From Pyxidicoccus xibeiensis (GTDB lineage Bacteria; Myxococcota; Myxococcia; Myxococcales; Myxococcaceae): a stretch of 64,000 nucleotides of DNA. The notes below the pieces were generated by a model, which had not been told where the DNA came from, ran no database searches, and saw only the letters and a program-made list of their open reading frames with translations. The stretch covers positions 1,054,001 through 1,118,000 of the forward strand of contig NZ_JAJVKV010000002.1 of assembly GCF_024198175.1 (NCBI RefSeq), given 5' to 3'. Every line of letters begins with the position of its first letter. Within the stretch, counting starts at the first letter, position 1. The position numbers were made by a program, and so were the translations under genes. This document shows, one piece after another, positions 45,109 to 53,988 of this stretch.

Positions 45109-46701
45109 TCAGACCTCGTCGCCCAGGCCGTACTCCTTGAGCTTGCGCGCCAGCGTGTTGCGGCCAATCTCCAGCACCCGCGCCGCGGCCGTGCGGTTGC
45201 CCTTCACCGCGTCCAGCACGCGCAGGATGTGGCGCCGCTCCACCTCCGCCAGTGGCAGCAGCCCGGCCTCGGTGGCTCCCGTCGGAGCGGGCTCGGCGCG
45301 CGCCTCCGGCTCGGGGGCCACGGGGGCCGACACGCGCTCCAGGTTGGGCAGCGGCAGGTGCTCCTCGAGGATTTCGCCCTCGCACAGCACCACCGCGCTC
45401 TCGATGCAGTTCTCCAGCTCGCGCACGTTGCCGGGCCAGCGGTAGCGCTTGAGGCGCTCCAGCGCGGCGGCGCTCAGCTTCGGCGGCTGCAGCCGGTGGC
45501 GCTTCGCCACGGTGGCCACGAAGTGCCGCGCCAGCCGCTCGATGTCCTCCGCGCCGCGCTCGCGCAGGGGCGGCAGCACCACCTCCACGACCTTGATGCG
45601 GTAGTAGAGGTCCTCGCGAAAGCGCCCCTCCGCCACCATGCGCGTGAGGTCCCGGTGCGTGGCGGCGACGATGCGCACGTCCACCTTCACCGCCTGGGTG
45701 CCGCCCACGCGCTCGAACTCGCGGTCCTGGAGCACGCGCAGGAGCTTGCCCTGCACGGGGAGCGGCAGCTCGCCAATCTCGTCGATGAACACCGTGCCGC
45801 TGTCGGCCGCCTCGAACTTGCCCGGCATGCGGTGGTCCGCGCCGGTGAAGGCGCCGCGCTCGTGGCCGAACAGCTCGTTCTCGATGAGCGTGGCCGGCAG
45901 CGCCGCGCAGTCCACCTTGACGAAGGGCTTGTCGCGGCGCGGCCCGTTGACGTGGACGGCGCGGGCGAAGAGCTCCTTGCCGCTGCCGCTCTCACCGCGC
46001 AGCAGCACCGTGGCATCCGTGGGCGCGGCCTTGCGCACCAGGCGGTAGATGGCCTGGAGCTGGGGGGACTCGCCGATGATGCGGTTGAAGAAGTAGCCCA
46101 CCGGCGCCTGGGGCTGGTCCTTGGCGCGCTGGAGCTCCTGGTAGAGGCTGGTGCTCTGCAGCGCGGTGCTCACCTGGGACGCAATGGCGGTGAGCCGCTC
46201 GGTGTCTTCCGGGGTGAAGGTGTCGCCGCCCCGGCGGTTGAGGACCTGGAGCACGCCATAGAGGGCGCCGTCCGCGTCGCGCAGCGGCACCGCGAGCAGG
46301 CTGTTGGTGCTGTAGCCCGTCATCCGGTCGATGTCCGCGAAGAAGCGGCGCTCGCCGCGCGGGTCCGGCACGTTGATGGCCTGACCGACCTCCGCCACGG
46401 TGCCGGCGACGCCCTGGCCCAGCTTCACGCGGATCTGCTTCACCTCCGGCAGGTGCGCCGCGCGGCTGAACAGCTCGCGGCGGGCCGGGTCCAACAGCCA
46501 CAGCGTGCCCCGGTCCGCCTGCATGGTGATGGCGATGCGGTCCATCAGCGTCTGCAGGAACGCGTCGAGGTCCACCTCGCGCCCGACGAGTCCCCCGAAG
46601 GGGAGGAGGACCTGGGTGACGTCCGTCGCGGGCGGGTGGGGCATGGCGGGCAGCGGCGGGAGGACGAAGGCCGCGGCCTCACCATAGCATCCGGAGGGCA
46701 T
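45109..46701 (-). CDS. GAF-domain sigma-54-dependent transcriptional activator
   Basis: A 530-residue enhancer-binding protein. A GAF sensor (~40-195) is followed by the AAA+ domain (~205-440) with Walker A 'GESGSGKE', the sigma-54 contact loop GAFTGA and '[10 protein letters not shown]', and a Fis-type helix-turn-helix at the end ('[20 protein letters not shown]'). There is no receiver domain, so a small molecule on the GAF domain, not phosphorylation, should control it. GAGAGGGG lies before the ATG at 46701; a later ATG at 46644 has none. The MBL-fold gene ends 13 bases upstream, so the two are one operon. Confidence 0.92.
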   Translation of the reverse strand: MPSGCYGEAAAFVLPPLPAMPHPPATDVTQVLLPFGGLVGREVDLDAFLQTLMDRIAITMQADRGTLWLLDPARRELFSRAAHLPEVKQIRVKLGQGVAGTVAEVGQAINVPDPRGERRFFADIDRMTGYSTNSLLAVPLRDADGALYGVLQVLNRRGGDTFTPEDTERLTAIASQVSTALQSTSLYQELQRAKDQPQAPVGYFFNRIIGESPQLQAIYRLVRKAAPTDATVLLRGESGSGKELFARAVHVNGPRRDKPFVKVDCAALPATLIENELFGHERGAFTGADHRMPGKFEAADSGTVFIDEIGELPLPVQGKLLRVLQDREFERVGGTQAVKVDVRIVAATHRDLTRMVAEGRFREDLYYRIKVVEVVLPPLRERGAEDIERLARHFVATVAKRHRLQPPKLSAAALERLKRYRWPGNVRELENCIESAVVLCEGEILEEHLPLPNLERVSAPVAPEPEARAEPAPTGATEAGLLPLAEVERRHILRVLDAVKGNRTAAARVLEIGRNTLARKLKEYGLGDEV

Positions 46702-46714
46702 GGGGCCGCCCCTC

Positions 46715-47548
46715 TCAGGCCGCGTGGCCCAGGACGAGCCGCTGGCCCTCACGCGCCGGCTCGACGACAGGGAAGAGCGAGCGGGCCTGCTCCGCCATGT
46801 CCTCCAGCACGTCGTCGGTGTGCGCCGGGTCGTGGTGGAAGAGGCACAGCCGGCGCGCGCCGACCAGCTTCGCCACGCCCGCCGCGTCCATCATCGTCGA
46901 GTGGCCCCAGCCCTTCTTGGACATGCCCTTGCGGCCCTCGTACTCGTCAGGCGTGTACTGGGCGTCCAGGCAGAGGACGTCCGTGCCCTCGAAGAGGCGG
47001 GCCACCTCGGGCGCGAGGTCCTGCATGCGCACCTCCACGTCCGTGGCGTAGATGAACGAGTGGCCATCCGCCTCCACGCGGTACGCGAGGCACCCCTGCG
47101 GGTGCGGCACGTCGATGGGCGTCACCTTGAACGGGCCGACCTCGACGGGCTGCGCGTGCAGCGCGGAGCGGAAGTCCATCCGCGAGCGCATGGTGGTCAG
47201 CGGCACCGGGAAGTGCGGCGGCTGCATCTGCGCGGCCAGCTCCGTCTGCAGCGCCTGCGCGCCGTTGGCGCCGGGGCCGTACATCGTCAGCTCCGACGTG
47301 GGCAGGTACGCGGGCGTGAAGAAGGGGAAGCCCTGCACGTGGTCCCAGTGCAGGTGCGAGAAGAACATGGTGGCCTTCTGGGGCGCGCCCTCGCGCATCA
47401 TCACCTCGCCCAGCGTCCGGATGCCCGTGCCCGCGTCGAGGATGAGCCGGTGGCCCTGGCTCGTCACCTCCACGCACGCCGTGTTGCCACCGATGCGCGA
47501 CCCCGACACCGCGATGCTCCCCCGAACCCCGTAGAAGCGGACTTCCAT
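46715..47548 (-). CDS. MBL-fold metal-dependent hydrolase
   Basis: A 277-residue metallo-beta-lactamase-fold enzyme. The metal motif HxHxDH is complete (His65, His67, Asp69, His70 in 'FFSHLHWDHVQG'), and further ligands occur in 'AYRVEADGHSFIYATDVE', 'LCLDAQYTPDE' and 'WGHSTMMDA'. The opening 'MEVRFYGVRGSIAVSGSRIG' is typical of the Lactamase_B_2 group that includes nucleases and cyclic-nucleotide phosphodiesterases. AAGGAG lies seven bases before the ATG. It precedes a GAF sigma-54 activator in one operon, which fits control of a nucleotide-type signal, but this is inference. Confidence 0.88.
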   Translation of the reverse strand: MEVRFYGVRGSIAVSGSRIGGNTACVEVTSQGHRLILDAGTGIRTLGEVMMREGAPQKATMFFSHLHWDHVQGFPFFTPAYLPTSELTMYGPGANGAQALQTELAAQMQPPHFPVPLTTMRSRMDFRSALHAQPVEVGPFKVTPIDVPHPQGCLAYRVEADGHSFIYATDVEVRMQDLAPEVARLFEGTDVLCLDAQYTPDEYEGRKGMSKKGWGHSTMMDAAGVAKLVGARRLCLFHHDPAHTDDVLEDMAEQARSLFPVVEPAREGQRLVLGHAA

Positions 47549-47759
47549 GATGAGTCTCCTTAGTGGGGTACATCCTCTTCGGACGCCCTGACACCCGGGA
47601 GCTACAGCACGTGGGATGCCAAATCCAAGTGTCTGGATTTACTGGGGAGACTCCGCCCGGTGTCGGGCGGTGCACCATTCTGGAGCGGTCCCGGATGGGG
47701 CGGGCGCCCCAAACCGGATCGGCCGGGCTGGCGGGGCTGGCGGCTCTCGGACGGAGGCC

Positions 47760-48740
47760 CTATCCCTGAAGCATCTGAGGCGGCGGGGCGATCTCCTCGA
47801 GGATGCGCGTCCGCTCCGGGTACATCTGCCTGAACGCGGCCAGCGCCTCCGGACCTTCGTCGATGACGTTCATGTACTCCGCCCAGGCCTCGGCGAAGTC
47901 CTCGGTGTAGTTCTTGTCCTGGTTGAAGTCGGCCTCGGCGTAGGGCGTCAAGAAGCCGCCATCGGCAAGCGCGGCGTTCCGCCATCCGTCGGGAACGGGG
48001 CCCGTTTCGCCGGAGAGCTCTTCGCCGGCGCGCTCCCCGACGCTGTCACTCTTCGCATCCTGCTGCGCGCCGATGAGATGCCCCAGCTCGTGGTGGAAGA
48101 TGCTGTCGTTCAGGATCTCCGCATCGTTATAGAAGGTGATGGTTCCACCCCCCGCGCTCGCCGCCGCCGGACTTCCCGTGGCGGTCTTGCCTCCAGCCTC
48201 CGAGGTCACGACGAAGTTCGAGAGCGCGCTGCGCTGCGCGGGCGGCGTCTCGCTGTAGGCATCGATGGCCTTGGCGAGGAAGCGCTCCCGGTTGGCGGGC
48301 GTGCCGTCCTTGAAGTCCACGCGGAAGGAGTCGTCGCCGACGTGGACGACGAAGCTGTCCGAGTCGGAGCGCTTTGCCCGCTCGATGACGATCTCCTCCT
48401 TCGTTCCATCGGAGTTGACGAACTCGACGGGCTCGCCGTTCGCGGCAAGGGCCTGCTTGACGGCGTCCTTCTGGGCGTCGGACGTCACGGCTTGCTCCTG
48501 GACGTCGGCGGCGGGGGCGGGCTCCTGCGTGGACTTCGCTGCCTTCTGTCCTGGCTTCGCCGGGTCCGCCTCGAAGAGGCTGGTGCCTCCAATCGTTCGC
48601 AGCGCCGGGTTCCGGGACTCGGTGAGCCTGGGCGCCGACATCGCGTCCGGGCGGGGGTTGCTGGCGGCCTCGGGGGCCTGGGACGGGGGCGCGGCGAACG
48701 GGGCGAACTGCCGGATGCGGCTCTGGAGCTTCGAAAGCAT
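47760..48740 (-). CDS. gluzincin-like (ATLF-type) zinc metalloprotease
   Basis: A 326-residue protein whose start is fixed by AAGGAGGG. The first ~80 residues are Pro/Ala-rich and disordered with no typical signal peptide; the next ~100 are mixed. Residues ~215-310 hold the catalytic core: 'FHHELGHLIGAQ' (His-Glu-x-x-His) and, ~50 residues later, 'TPYAEADF ... YTEDFAEAWAEYM', whose Glu matches the third zinc ligand of the anthrax lethal-factor-like/Pro-Pro endopeptidase group. With a leaderless, disordered N-terminus it could be a translocated effector or a cytoplasmic protease; the export route is not evident. Confidence 0.75.
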   Translation of the reverse strand: MLSKLQSRIRQFAPFAAPPSQAPEAASNPRPDAMSAPRLTESRNPALRTIGGTSLFEADPAKPGQKAAKSTQEPAPAADVQEQAVTSDAQKDAVKQALAANGEPVEFVNSDGTKEEIVIERAKRSDSDSFVVHVGDDSFRVDFKDGTPANRERFLAKAIDAYSETPPAQRSALSNFVVTSEAGGKTATGSPAAASAGGGTITFYNDAEILNDSIFHHELGHLIGAQQDAKSDSVGERAGEELSGETGPVPDGWRNAALADGGFLTPYAEADFNQDKNYTEDFAEAWAEYMNVIDEGPEALAAFRQMYPERTRILEEIAPPPQMLQG

Positions 48741-48847
48741 GTGAACCCTCCTTTCCCACCTGTACGTAATTCGCCGGAAATCGGTTACAGCGGCCACCGG
48801 CGCGCACCTGAGCGCCACGGCTGTTCAAGGGCCAACGGTTCCGGGAC

Positions 48848-49666
48848 CTACGGCTGCGGGGTGGCGGACCGGTGGGTGGGCGGCTCGGGCTCGGGCGTGA
48901 CGGATTGGCCGCCCTTGCAGAGGAGCGCGGCGCCTGGCTCGGGCGTGCAGCTCAGGTCGGAGCCCGGGGCGAAGGTGGCGCGGCGCTCCGGAGTCGCGGT
49001 GCAGCGCCAGGCCGGAACGCGGGTAGGGCCACAGTGCTTGTAGCGGATGGCGTCTCCGCCAGTGACGCGCTCCTCGCAGGAGACGTCGCGGTTGCGCGTG
49101 GGCTCGCAGGCGAGGAAGGCGGCGTCGAGGGGCCCTTCCTGCTCCTGCCGTCGCGTGGCGGGCTCGGAGCAGGCGTCCTCGCGCGGGCCCTGCGGCTCAC
49201 AGGCAAGGAGGGTGCCGTCCTGGGCGTCCGGGCGGATGCGTGCGCAGGGCGTCCTCCAGATTCGCGCGCCACAGGTCGGGCCCCTGCCGTCGGCGTCCGG
49301 GTCGTACCAGAGCAGGGTGAGGGTGCCATCCGGTCCACGGGCGAGGGTCGCCTTCAGCCCCGCGTCGGCTCCCGCGAGTGCATAGGTCGCATGGAAGGGG
49401 CGGCCCTGGAGCTGGGCCTCCTGCACACAGGCGGAGAGGTCCAGCCGGGCGCGGGCGCCGGCGTCGCTGGGGTCCATGGCCCTGCCGCAGTCGCGGGCCT
49501 CGGGGCCGGAGAGCGCGCGGGTCAGCGCCTCCAGGTCGCACCGCTCGCACTCGGTGCGCAGCACGCGGTAGGTCGAGGCGGGACGCGCGCTCCCCGCGCA
49601 GCCGGCGAGGCTCGCCAGGAGGGCGAGGGGCAGCAGACGGGAGACCAGGGCGCGCACCTTCTCCAT
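48848..49666 (-). CDS. Cys-rich hypothetical lipoprotein
   Basis: The ATG with GGGAG upstream gives a 272-residue lipoprotein, signal ending in 'LLASLAGC'. The mature part has about 16 Cys, many as CxxC-like pairs ('ECERCDLEAL', 'CGARIWRTPCARI'), and repeated short blocks 'LLACEPQGPRED' and 'FLACEPTRNRDV' suggesting an internal duplication. The C-terminus is Pro/Glu-rich. Probably a disulfide-bonded periplasmic or surface protein; family unknown. Confidence 0.6.
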   Translation of the reverse strand: MEKVRALVSRLLPLALLASLAGCAGSARPASTYRVLRTECERCDLEALTRALSGPEARDCGRAMDPSDAGARARLDLSACVQEAQLQGRPFHATYALAGADAGLKATLARGPDGTLTLLWYDPDADGRGPTCGARIWRTPCARIRPDAQDGTLLACEPQGPREDACSEPATRRQEQEGPLDAAFLACEPTRNRDVSCEERVTGGDAIRYKHCGPTRVPAWRCTATPERRATFAPGSDLSCTPEPGAALLCKGGQSVTPEPEPPTHRSATPQP

Positions 49667-49723
49667 TCTGATCTCCCGGGCTCCGGAGGTCACGTCGGGC
49701 CCGGGAGCCTGCCCCGAGGTACC

Positions 49724-50220
49724 AGGCCAGCTGGCATTGCCGGGGCGATGGCGCGCGCGGGCGCGGACGTGATGGTGGCCGACCTCCTCGAAGAGGAGGA
49801 ACGCGCCACGGTGGACGCTTTGCGCAAGACAGGCGCCCGGGCCGCATCAACATCTCCTCCGTCGCGGCCACCATCGCCTTCCCGGGCATCGCCGGCTACT
49901 CGGGCACCAAGTCGGCCGTGGACCGCATGACCCGCATCGCCGCCCAGGAGTCCGGCAAGCTCGGCTACGGCGTGCGCGTCAACTGCATCTACCCCGGGCT
50001 CGTCCCCACGGCGATGGGCGCCAGGCTCGCCGAGAGCATGGTGACGCTCGGGCTCGCGCCGAGCGCGGAGGCCGCCGTCCGCGACGTCATCGGCCAGACG
50101 CCGCTCGGCCGGCTCGGCGAGGTGTCGGACATGGCGGATGCCGCCGTGTTCCTCGCCTCCGACGCCGCGCGGCTCATCACGGGCATCGGCCTGCCGGTAG
50201 ACGGTGGCATGGGCATGTAG
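49724..50220 (+). pseudogene. short-chain dehydrogenase remnant with internal deletion
   Basis: Two pieces of one SDR gene lie in different frames. The first (49724-~49847) encodes the end of the nucleotide-binding turn and following strand, 'AGIAGAMARAGADVMVADLL'. The second (from ~49850) encodes 'GRINISSVAATIAFPGIAG', the catalytic Tyr-x-x-x-Lys ('YSGTK'), 'VRVNCIYPGLVPT' and the terminal 'GLPVDGGMGM'. The ~80 residues that should connect them, including the NNAG motif, are missing. No start codon or ribosome binding site fits the 5' piece. The lesion is a deletion, not a single frameshift. Confidence 0.8.
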
Positions 50221-50419
50221 GGCCGGAGGCGTCGCTCAGCGCGTGAGGGTGCGCCGCAGCTGCTGCACGTCTGGGCGCATCGCCCGCGCACCGCGCCAAA
50301 GTGACCGCCCGCCTAAAGGCAATAGAACATTCCAGGTGTTCTGGATTTTGGCGTATTTCCAACAAGTCAAATGTTCAATAGACTGACACCGCTCGCCAAA
50401 CCCAGAGTCGAGGTGTGCC

Positions 50420-52048
50420 TTGGGGCCATCATTCCTGAATCGACGTGTCACCAGTCTCGCCGTGGCCGCGCTCTGCGCGGTGCAGCTCATTGCCTGCCGG
50501 AGCGAGGGCGTCAGTGACGAAGTCCCTGCTCCCGAGGTAGCGGAGGTCTCCGAGTCGCTGGCGCCGGATCCCAGCCTCGGGTTCGTCTCCGCACGGGATG
50601 GGTATTTCTACCTGAGGAACCTCCGGTTCAAGCACGTGGGGGCCAACACGCCCCAGCTCGTCTATCAGCCCCTGTGGCAGGTCGACGAGACCTTGAACAA
50701 GCTGCGGGACGCGCGTGTCAAGCACGTGCGAGTCCTGCTCCCCAATGACAAGCTGACCACGCAAGCCATTGGCGACCGGCTCCAGCAGGTGCTGAACCGC
50801 GCCCGGGACCGCGGCATGTTCGTCACCGTGGCGCTCACGCACAACTACAGCCAGGAGGTGTGGGGGTGGGAGAAGGGTGACCCCGCCGCCATGCACGCCG
50901 TCCGGGGTGACCGGGATCCCGCGTGGAACCCGACGGGCGTGTCGGGGAACGTCGGCTTCTACAGCCGTTCCTACTCTCAGGGGAACATGCTCGACGACCG
51001 CTGGATTCACTGGGGGCATACCGCGAACTACAAGAGCTTCGCGGTCGACATCGCGACCCGCTTCAAGAACGACAATGCCATCTTCGCGTGGGACATCGCC
51101 AACGAGGTGAACTCCACCGGCGGCCCGGGGATGGTCGACTACCTGGTCGCGTTCTACAGAACCATGGCCGCGGCCCTCAAGGCGGCCGATCCCAACCACA
51201 TGGTGACCACGGGCATGGTCCACACCGGATGGGCGGGAATGACAGACGCCCAGCGGAACCTGGTCTACCGGGATGCCAACATCGACTACCTCACCGTGCA
51301 CATGTACAACACGGACCCCGCCCAGCAGCACCAGGGAGCGCTGGACGAGCTCTGGCGCGCGGACAACATGTACGCGAAGCCGGTCATCGTCGAGGAGCTC
51401 GGCCATACCGAGGCGCGGAACAACTACTCCGTCCTCGCGAATCAGTACCAGGACCTGTACGTCAACCGCGGCGTGGACGCGGTGATGCAGTGGGGCGTGA
51501 CGTTCACGTGCAGCCTCTGCAAGTGCGCCAGGACCTGCACGACCGATCCGAACGACTGGGGCGCTGGTGACTGCGAGTTCGGGCCGTGCGAGCAGCAGAA
51601 GCTGCCCGAGTACGTGGCGCTCGCGAAGAAGTGGGGGGAGTGGACGCACGCGTGGAACGTCAAGACCACGCCCGGCGTCAGGAATGAATCGCTGCCGTGC
51701 AGCACCTGGGACGGCGATGTCGCCGGGTGTGACGCGCACGGCTACGCCGACCCCAACAAGGCGGATGACACCCAGCACTGCGCGTACTACTTCTGCTCCA
51801 ACCGCTGCGCGCCCCAGGGGACCTCCAACTGCGAGGCCGGCTGCACCTCGTACTGCGCCGCGAGCAACAGCGAGACCTGGAGCTGCAACAGCTGGAACGG
51901 CAACGTGAGCGGGTGCGACGCGCACGGCTACGCTGACACCAACAAGGCGAACGATACCCAGAACTGCGCGTACTACTTCTGCTCCAACACCTGCGCGCCC
52001 CAGGGGACCTCCAACTGCGAGGCCGGCTGCTCCAGCTACTGCTTCTGA
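50420..52048 (+). CDS. GH5-like secreted glycanase with twin Cys-rich modules
   Basis: A 542-residue exported glycoside hydrolase starting at TTG with GAGG upstream. The signal ends in 'VQLIAC', a lipobox. Residues ~55-390 form a GH5-type barrel, with acid/base Glu229 in 'FAWDIANEV' and nucleophile Glu326 (or 325) in 'VIVEELGH', as in mannanases and cellulases. A Cys cluster ('CSLCKCARTCTTD') interrupts the last barrel part. The C-terminal ~120 residues are two 53-residue Cys-rich modules, perhaps carbohydrate-binding. The 199 bases in front are AT-rich for this genome. Confidence 0.85.
   Translation: MGPSFLNRRVTSLAVAALCAVQLIACRSEGVSDEVPAPEVAEVSESLAPDPSLGFVSARDGYFYLRNLRFKHVGANTPQLVYQPLWQVDETLNKLRDARVKHVRVLLPNDKLTTQAIGDRLQQVLNRARDRGMFVTVALTHNYSQEVWGWEKGDPAAMHAVRGDRDPAWNPTGVSGNVGFYSRSYSQGNMLDDRWIHWGHTANYKSFAVDIATRFKNDNAIFAWDIANEVNSTGGPGMVDYLVAFYRTMAAALKAADPNHMVTTGMVHTGWAGMTDAQRNLVYRDANIDYLTVHMYNTDPAQQHQGALDELWRADNMYAKPVIVEELGHTEARNNYSVLANQYQDLYVNRGVDAVMQWGVTFTCSLCKCARTCTTDPNDWGAGDCEFGPCEQQKLPEYVALAKKWGEWTHAWNVKTTPGVRNESLPCSTWDGDVAGCDAHGYADPNKADDTQHCAYYFCSNRCAPQGTSNCEAGCTSYCAASNSETWSCNSWNGNVSGCDAHGYADTNKANDTQNCAYYFCSNTCAPQGTSNCEAGCSSYCF
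51698..52042 (+). repeat. two tandem 159-bp Cys-module repeats
   Basis: Units 51698-51856 and 51884-52042 are both 159 bases and encode near-identical 53-residue modules sharing 'GCDAHGYAD', 'CAYYFCSN' and 'CAPQGTSNCEAGC'. They are separated by a 27-base linker. Confidence 0.95.
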
Positions 52049-52080
52049 AGCAGGCGTCGCCGGGCCGCGGCGCCCTGGCT

Positions 52081-52106
52081 CACGCGGAGGCTTCGGCCTG
52101 CGCGTG
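52081..52106. terminator. TTCG-loop hairpin between convergent genes
   Basis: An 11-bp stem with one mismatch closes on the stable tetraloop TTCG (52092-52095) between the GH5-like gene and the convergent LysR gene. A second inverted repeat, GCGGCGCC (52067-52074) with GGCGCCGC (52125-52132), encloses it. Confidence 0.6.
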
Positions 52107-52132
52107 GGCCGGGGAGCACAGGGCGGCGCCGC

Positions 52133-53050
52133 TCAGCCTTCCGGTGCTTCTTCCAGGAGCCAGTCCCGCACCGCGAGGAAGCGCGCCGTGGGCGCGGCGG
52201 CCTTGCGCCAGGCGACCCAGAGGGTGCCTCTCGGCCGGCGAATGGAGCGCCGCCCGGACTCCGGCGCGAGCACCACCACCCTTCCGGCGCGGACCGCGGG
52301 CTCCACGAGGTAGTCGGGCAGCACCGCGATGCCGCTGCCCGCCTCGGCGAGCGCCAGCATCTCGTCCAGGTTCGCGATGTGGCACACGACCCGAGCGGGC
52401 AGCGGCTCGCGGGCCCCGAAGGCCGTGCGCCACCATGGGCCGAGCATCGCCAGGTCGGCATCGAACGCGATGAAGCGATGGGCCCCGAAGTCTCGCGCCG
52501 TCCGAGGCGTGCCCCACCGGCGGACATAGGCGGGCGAGGCCACCGCCACGAACTCCTCCTGCGCGACGCGCCGCACCTCCAGCCCCGGTGCCTCGGGTAG
52601 CAACCCCAGGAGGGCCACGTCCAGCTCGCCCGCGAGCAGCCGGCGCACGAGCAGGCTCGGCACGTCGAAGCGCACGCTCAGCCGCAGCTCCGGATGGCGC
52701 TCCAGCAGCCCTGGCAGGCGTGGCCGCAACCAGAACCGGAAGAAGGGCCAGGGCCCGCCCAGGGAGACCTCTCCGCGCACCGCCCGGTGGGCCACGGACG
52801 CTTCCTCCACGGCCGCATCCAGGGCGGGCAGGTGCTCTCCGAGCCGCGCGACGAGCGCCGCCCCCGCCGCCGTGAGCCGGGCCCGCCGCCCGACCCGCTC
52901 GAACAGCGCCACGCCCACGCGCGCCTCCAGCGCCTTGAGCTGCTGCCCGACGGCGGACGGTGTGATGCCCAGCCGCGCCGCGGCGGCGGCGTGGGTCCCC
53001 GCGCGGCTCACCTCCCAGAGCGTCCACAGCGCCTCATGATTGCCAAGCAT
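52133..53050 (-). CDS. LysR-family transcriptional regulator
   Basis: A 305-residue regulator. The helix-turn-helix occupies ~5-60 ('EVSRAGTHAAAAARLGIT', 'PSAVGQQLKALEARVG'), and the effector domain the rest ('LLERHPELRLSVRFDVPSLL', 'GSGIAVLPDYLVEPAV'). It is divergent from the PfpI-like gene across 109 bases and probably regulates it. The convergent GH5-like gene is separated from its end by a hairpin region. Confidence 0.93.
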   Translation of the reverse strand: MLGNHEALWTLWEVSRAGTHAAAAARLGITPSAVGQQLKALEARVGVALFERVGRRARLTAAGAALVARLGEHLPALDAAVEEASVAHRAVRGEVSLGGPWPFFRFWLRPRLPGLLERHPELRLSVRFDVPSLLVRRLLAGELDVALLGLLPEAPGLEVRRVAQEEFVAVASPAYVRRWGTPRTARDFGAHRFIAFDADLAMLGPWWRTAFGAREPLPARVVCHIANLDEMLALAEAGSGIAVLPDYLVEPAVRAGRVVVLAPESGRRSIRRPRGTLWVAWRKAAAPTARFLAVRDWLLEEAPEG

Positions 53051-53159
53051 GGCTTCACATTATGCGAAGTGGCCCTCGATTTTCTTCAGCCTGGGGCGGC
53101 GGTACCTCATGGCTCCGTGAGGCGCCCCTTCCGGGCGGCCCGCTGGAGGAGCACGCACC

Positions 53160-53870
53160 ATGAAGACCCTGACCGCCGTGAAGGTCCTGCTTATCGTCAC
53201 CAGCCACACGCAGCTCGGGAACACGAAGGAGCCCACGGGCTTCTGGCTGGAGGAGCTGGCGGCGCCCTATGCCGAGTTCACGAAGGCGGGCGCGCAGGTG
53301 GACATCGCCTCGCCGCTGGGCGGCAAGGCCCCGGCGGACCCCAAGAGCGAAAAGGAGTCCTCCGAGGCCACGCGTGCCTTCCTCGCGGACGCCGAGGCGA
53401 AGAAGAAGCTCGCGAACACCCTTTCGCTGGAGAAGGTGAAGGACACCTACGACGCCTACTTCGTGGTGGGAGGCCACGGCGTGATGTGGGACCTGGCGAC
53501 GCACACGCCGCTGCACACGCTGCTCACCACGGCGTATGCCCGGGGCGCGGTCGTCTCCGCCGTCTGCCATGGCCCGGCGGCGCTGGTGGGCGTGAAGGCA
53601 CCGGATGGCAAGCCCCTCGTGGCGGGCAAGCGCGTGGCCGCATTCACCAATGCGGAGGAGCAGGCGGTGAAGCTCGACACGGTGGTGCCCTTCGCCCTGG
53701 AGACGCGGCTGCGGGAGCAGGGCGCCCGCTTCGAGTCCGGCCCCATGTGGGGCAGCTTCGCGGTGCGTGACGGGCGGCTCATCACCGGGCAGAACCCCGC
53801 CTCGTCCGCGGCCGTCGCGCGCGAGGTCCTCGCCGCGCTGCGCTCGGCGGAGTCCAAGAGCACCCCGTAG
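53160..53870 (+). CDS. DJ-1/PfpI-family protein (Hsp31-like)
   Basis: A 236-residue cytoplasmic protein of the class I glutamine-amidotransferase-like superfamily. The nucleophile Cys136 sits in the elbow 'VSAVCHGPAALVG'; a conserved Glu (31 or 32) lies in 'GFWLEELAAPY', and 'GGHGVMWDL' supplies the following His region. These features match the Hsp31/glyoxalase-III-like group that detoxifies methylglyoxal or protects proteins. GGAGGAG precedes the ATG. It is divergent from the LysR gene, its likely regulator. Confidence 0.9.
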   Translation: MKTLTAVKVLLIVTSHTQLGNTKEPTGFWLEELAAPYAEFTKAGAQVDIASPLGGKAPADPKSEKESSEATRAFLADAEAKKKLANTLSLEKVKDTYDAYFVVGGHGVMWDLATHTPLHTLLTTAYARGAVVSAVCHGPAALVGVKAPDGKPLVAGKRVAAFTNAEEQAVKLDTVVPFALETRLREQGARFESGPMWGSFAVRDGRLITGQNPASSAAVAREVLAALRSAESKSTP

Positions 53871-53947
53871 CCGGAACCTGCGAGGCGCCCACTTCCACCT
53901 CGTCGATGCGACTGCTGGTCGAGACATGTCAGGTTCGTCGCATGGGC

Positions 53948-53973
53948 GCGCCGGCCTCCGGCTCGGCCGGCGC
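53948..53973 (+). terminator. GC hairpin between PfpI-like and DUF3565 genes
   Basis: A perfect 9-bp stem (GCGCCGGCC / GGCCGGCGC) with an 8-base loop, 77 bases after the PfpI-like stop and 15 bases before the next start. No T-run. It could end the upstream transcript or limit translation of the next gene. Confidence 0.55.
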
Positions 53974-53988
53974 TGCGTGAGCTAAGAC

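Noticed and set aside
42721-47055. 1444-codon plus-strand frame opposite three minus-strand genes
   Set aside because: The opposite strand encodes the sigma-54 activator and MBL enzyme with intact motifs; this frame is a shadow of high GC content.
50221-50419. Promoter in the AT-rich stretch before the GH5-like gene
   Set aside because: Several -10-like and -35-like hexamers exist but none with good spacing; only the GAACA...TGTTC inverted repeat (about 50331-50342) is clear, which is too short to call.
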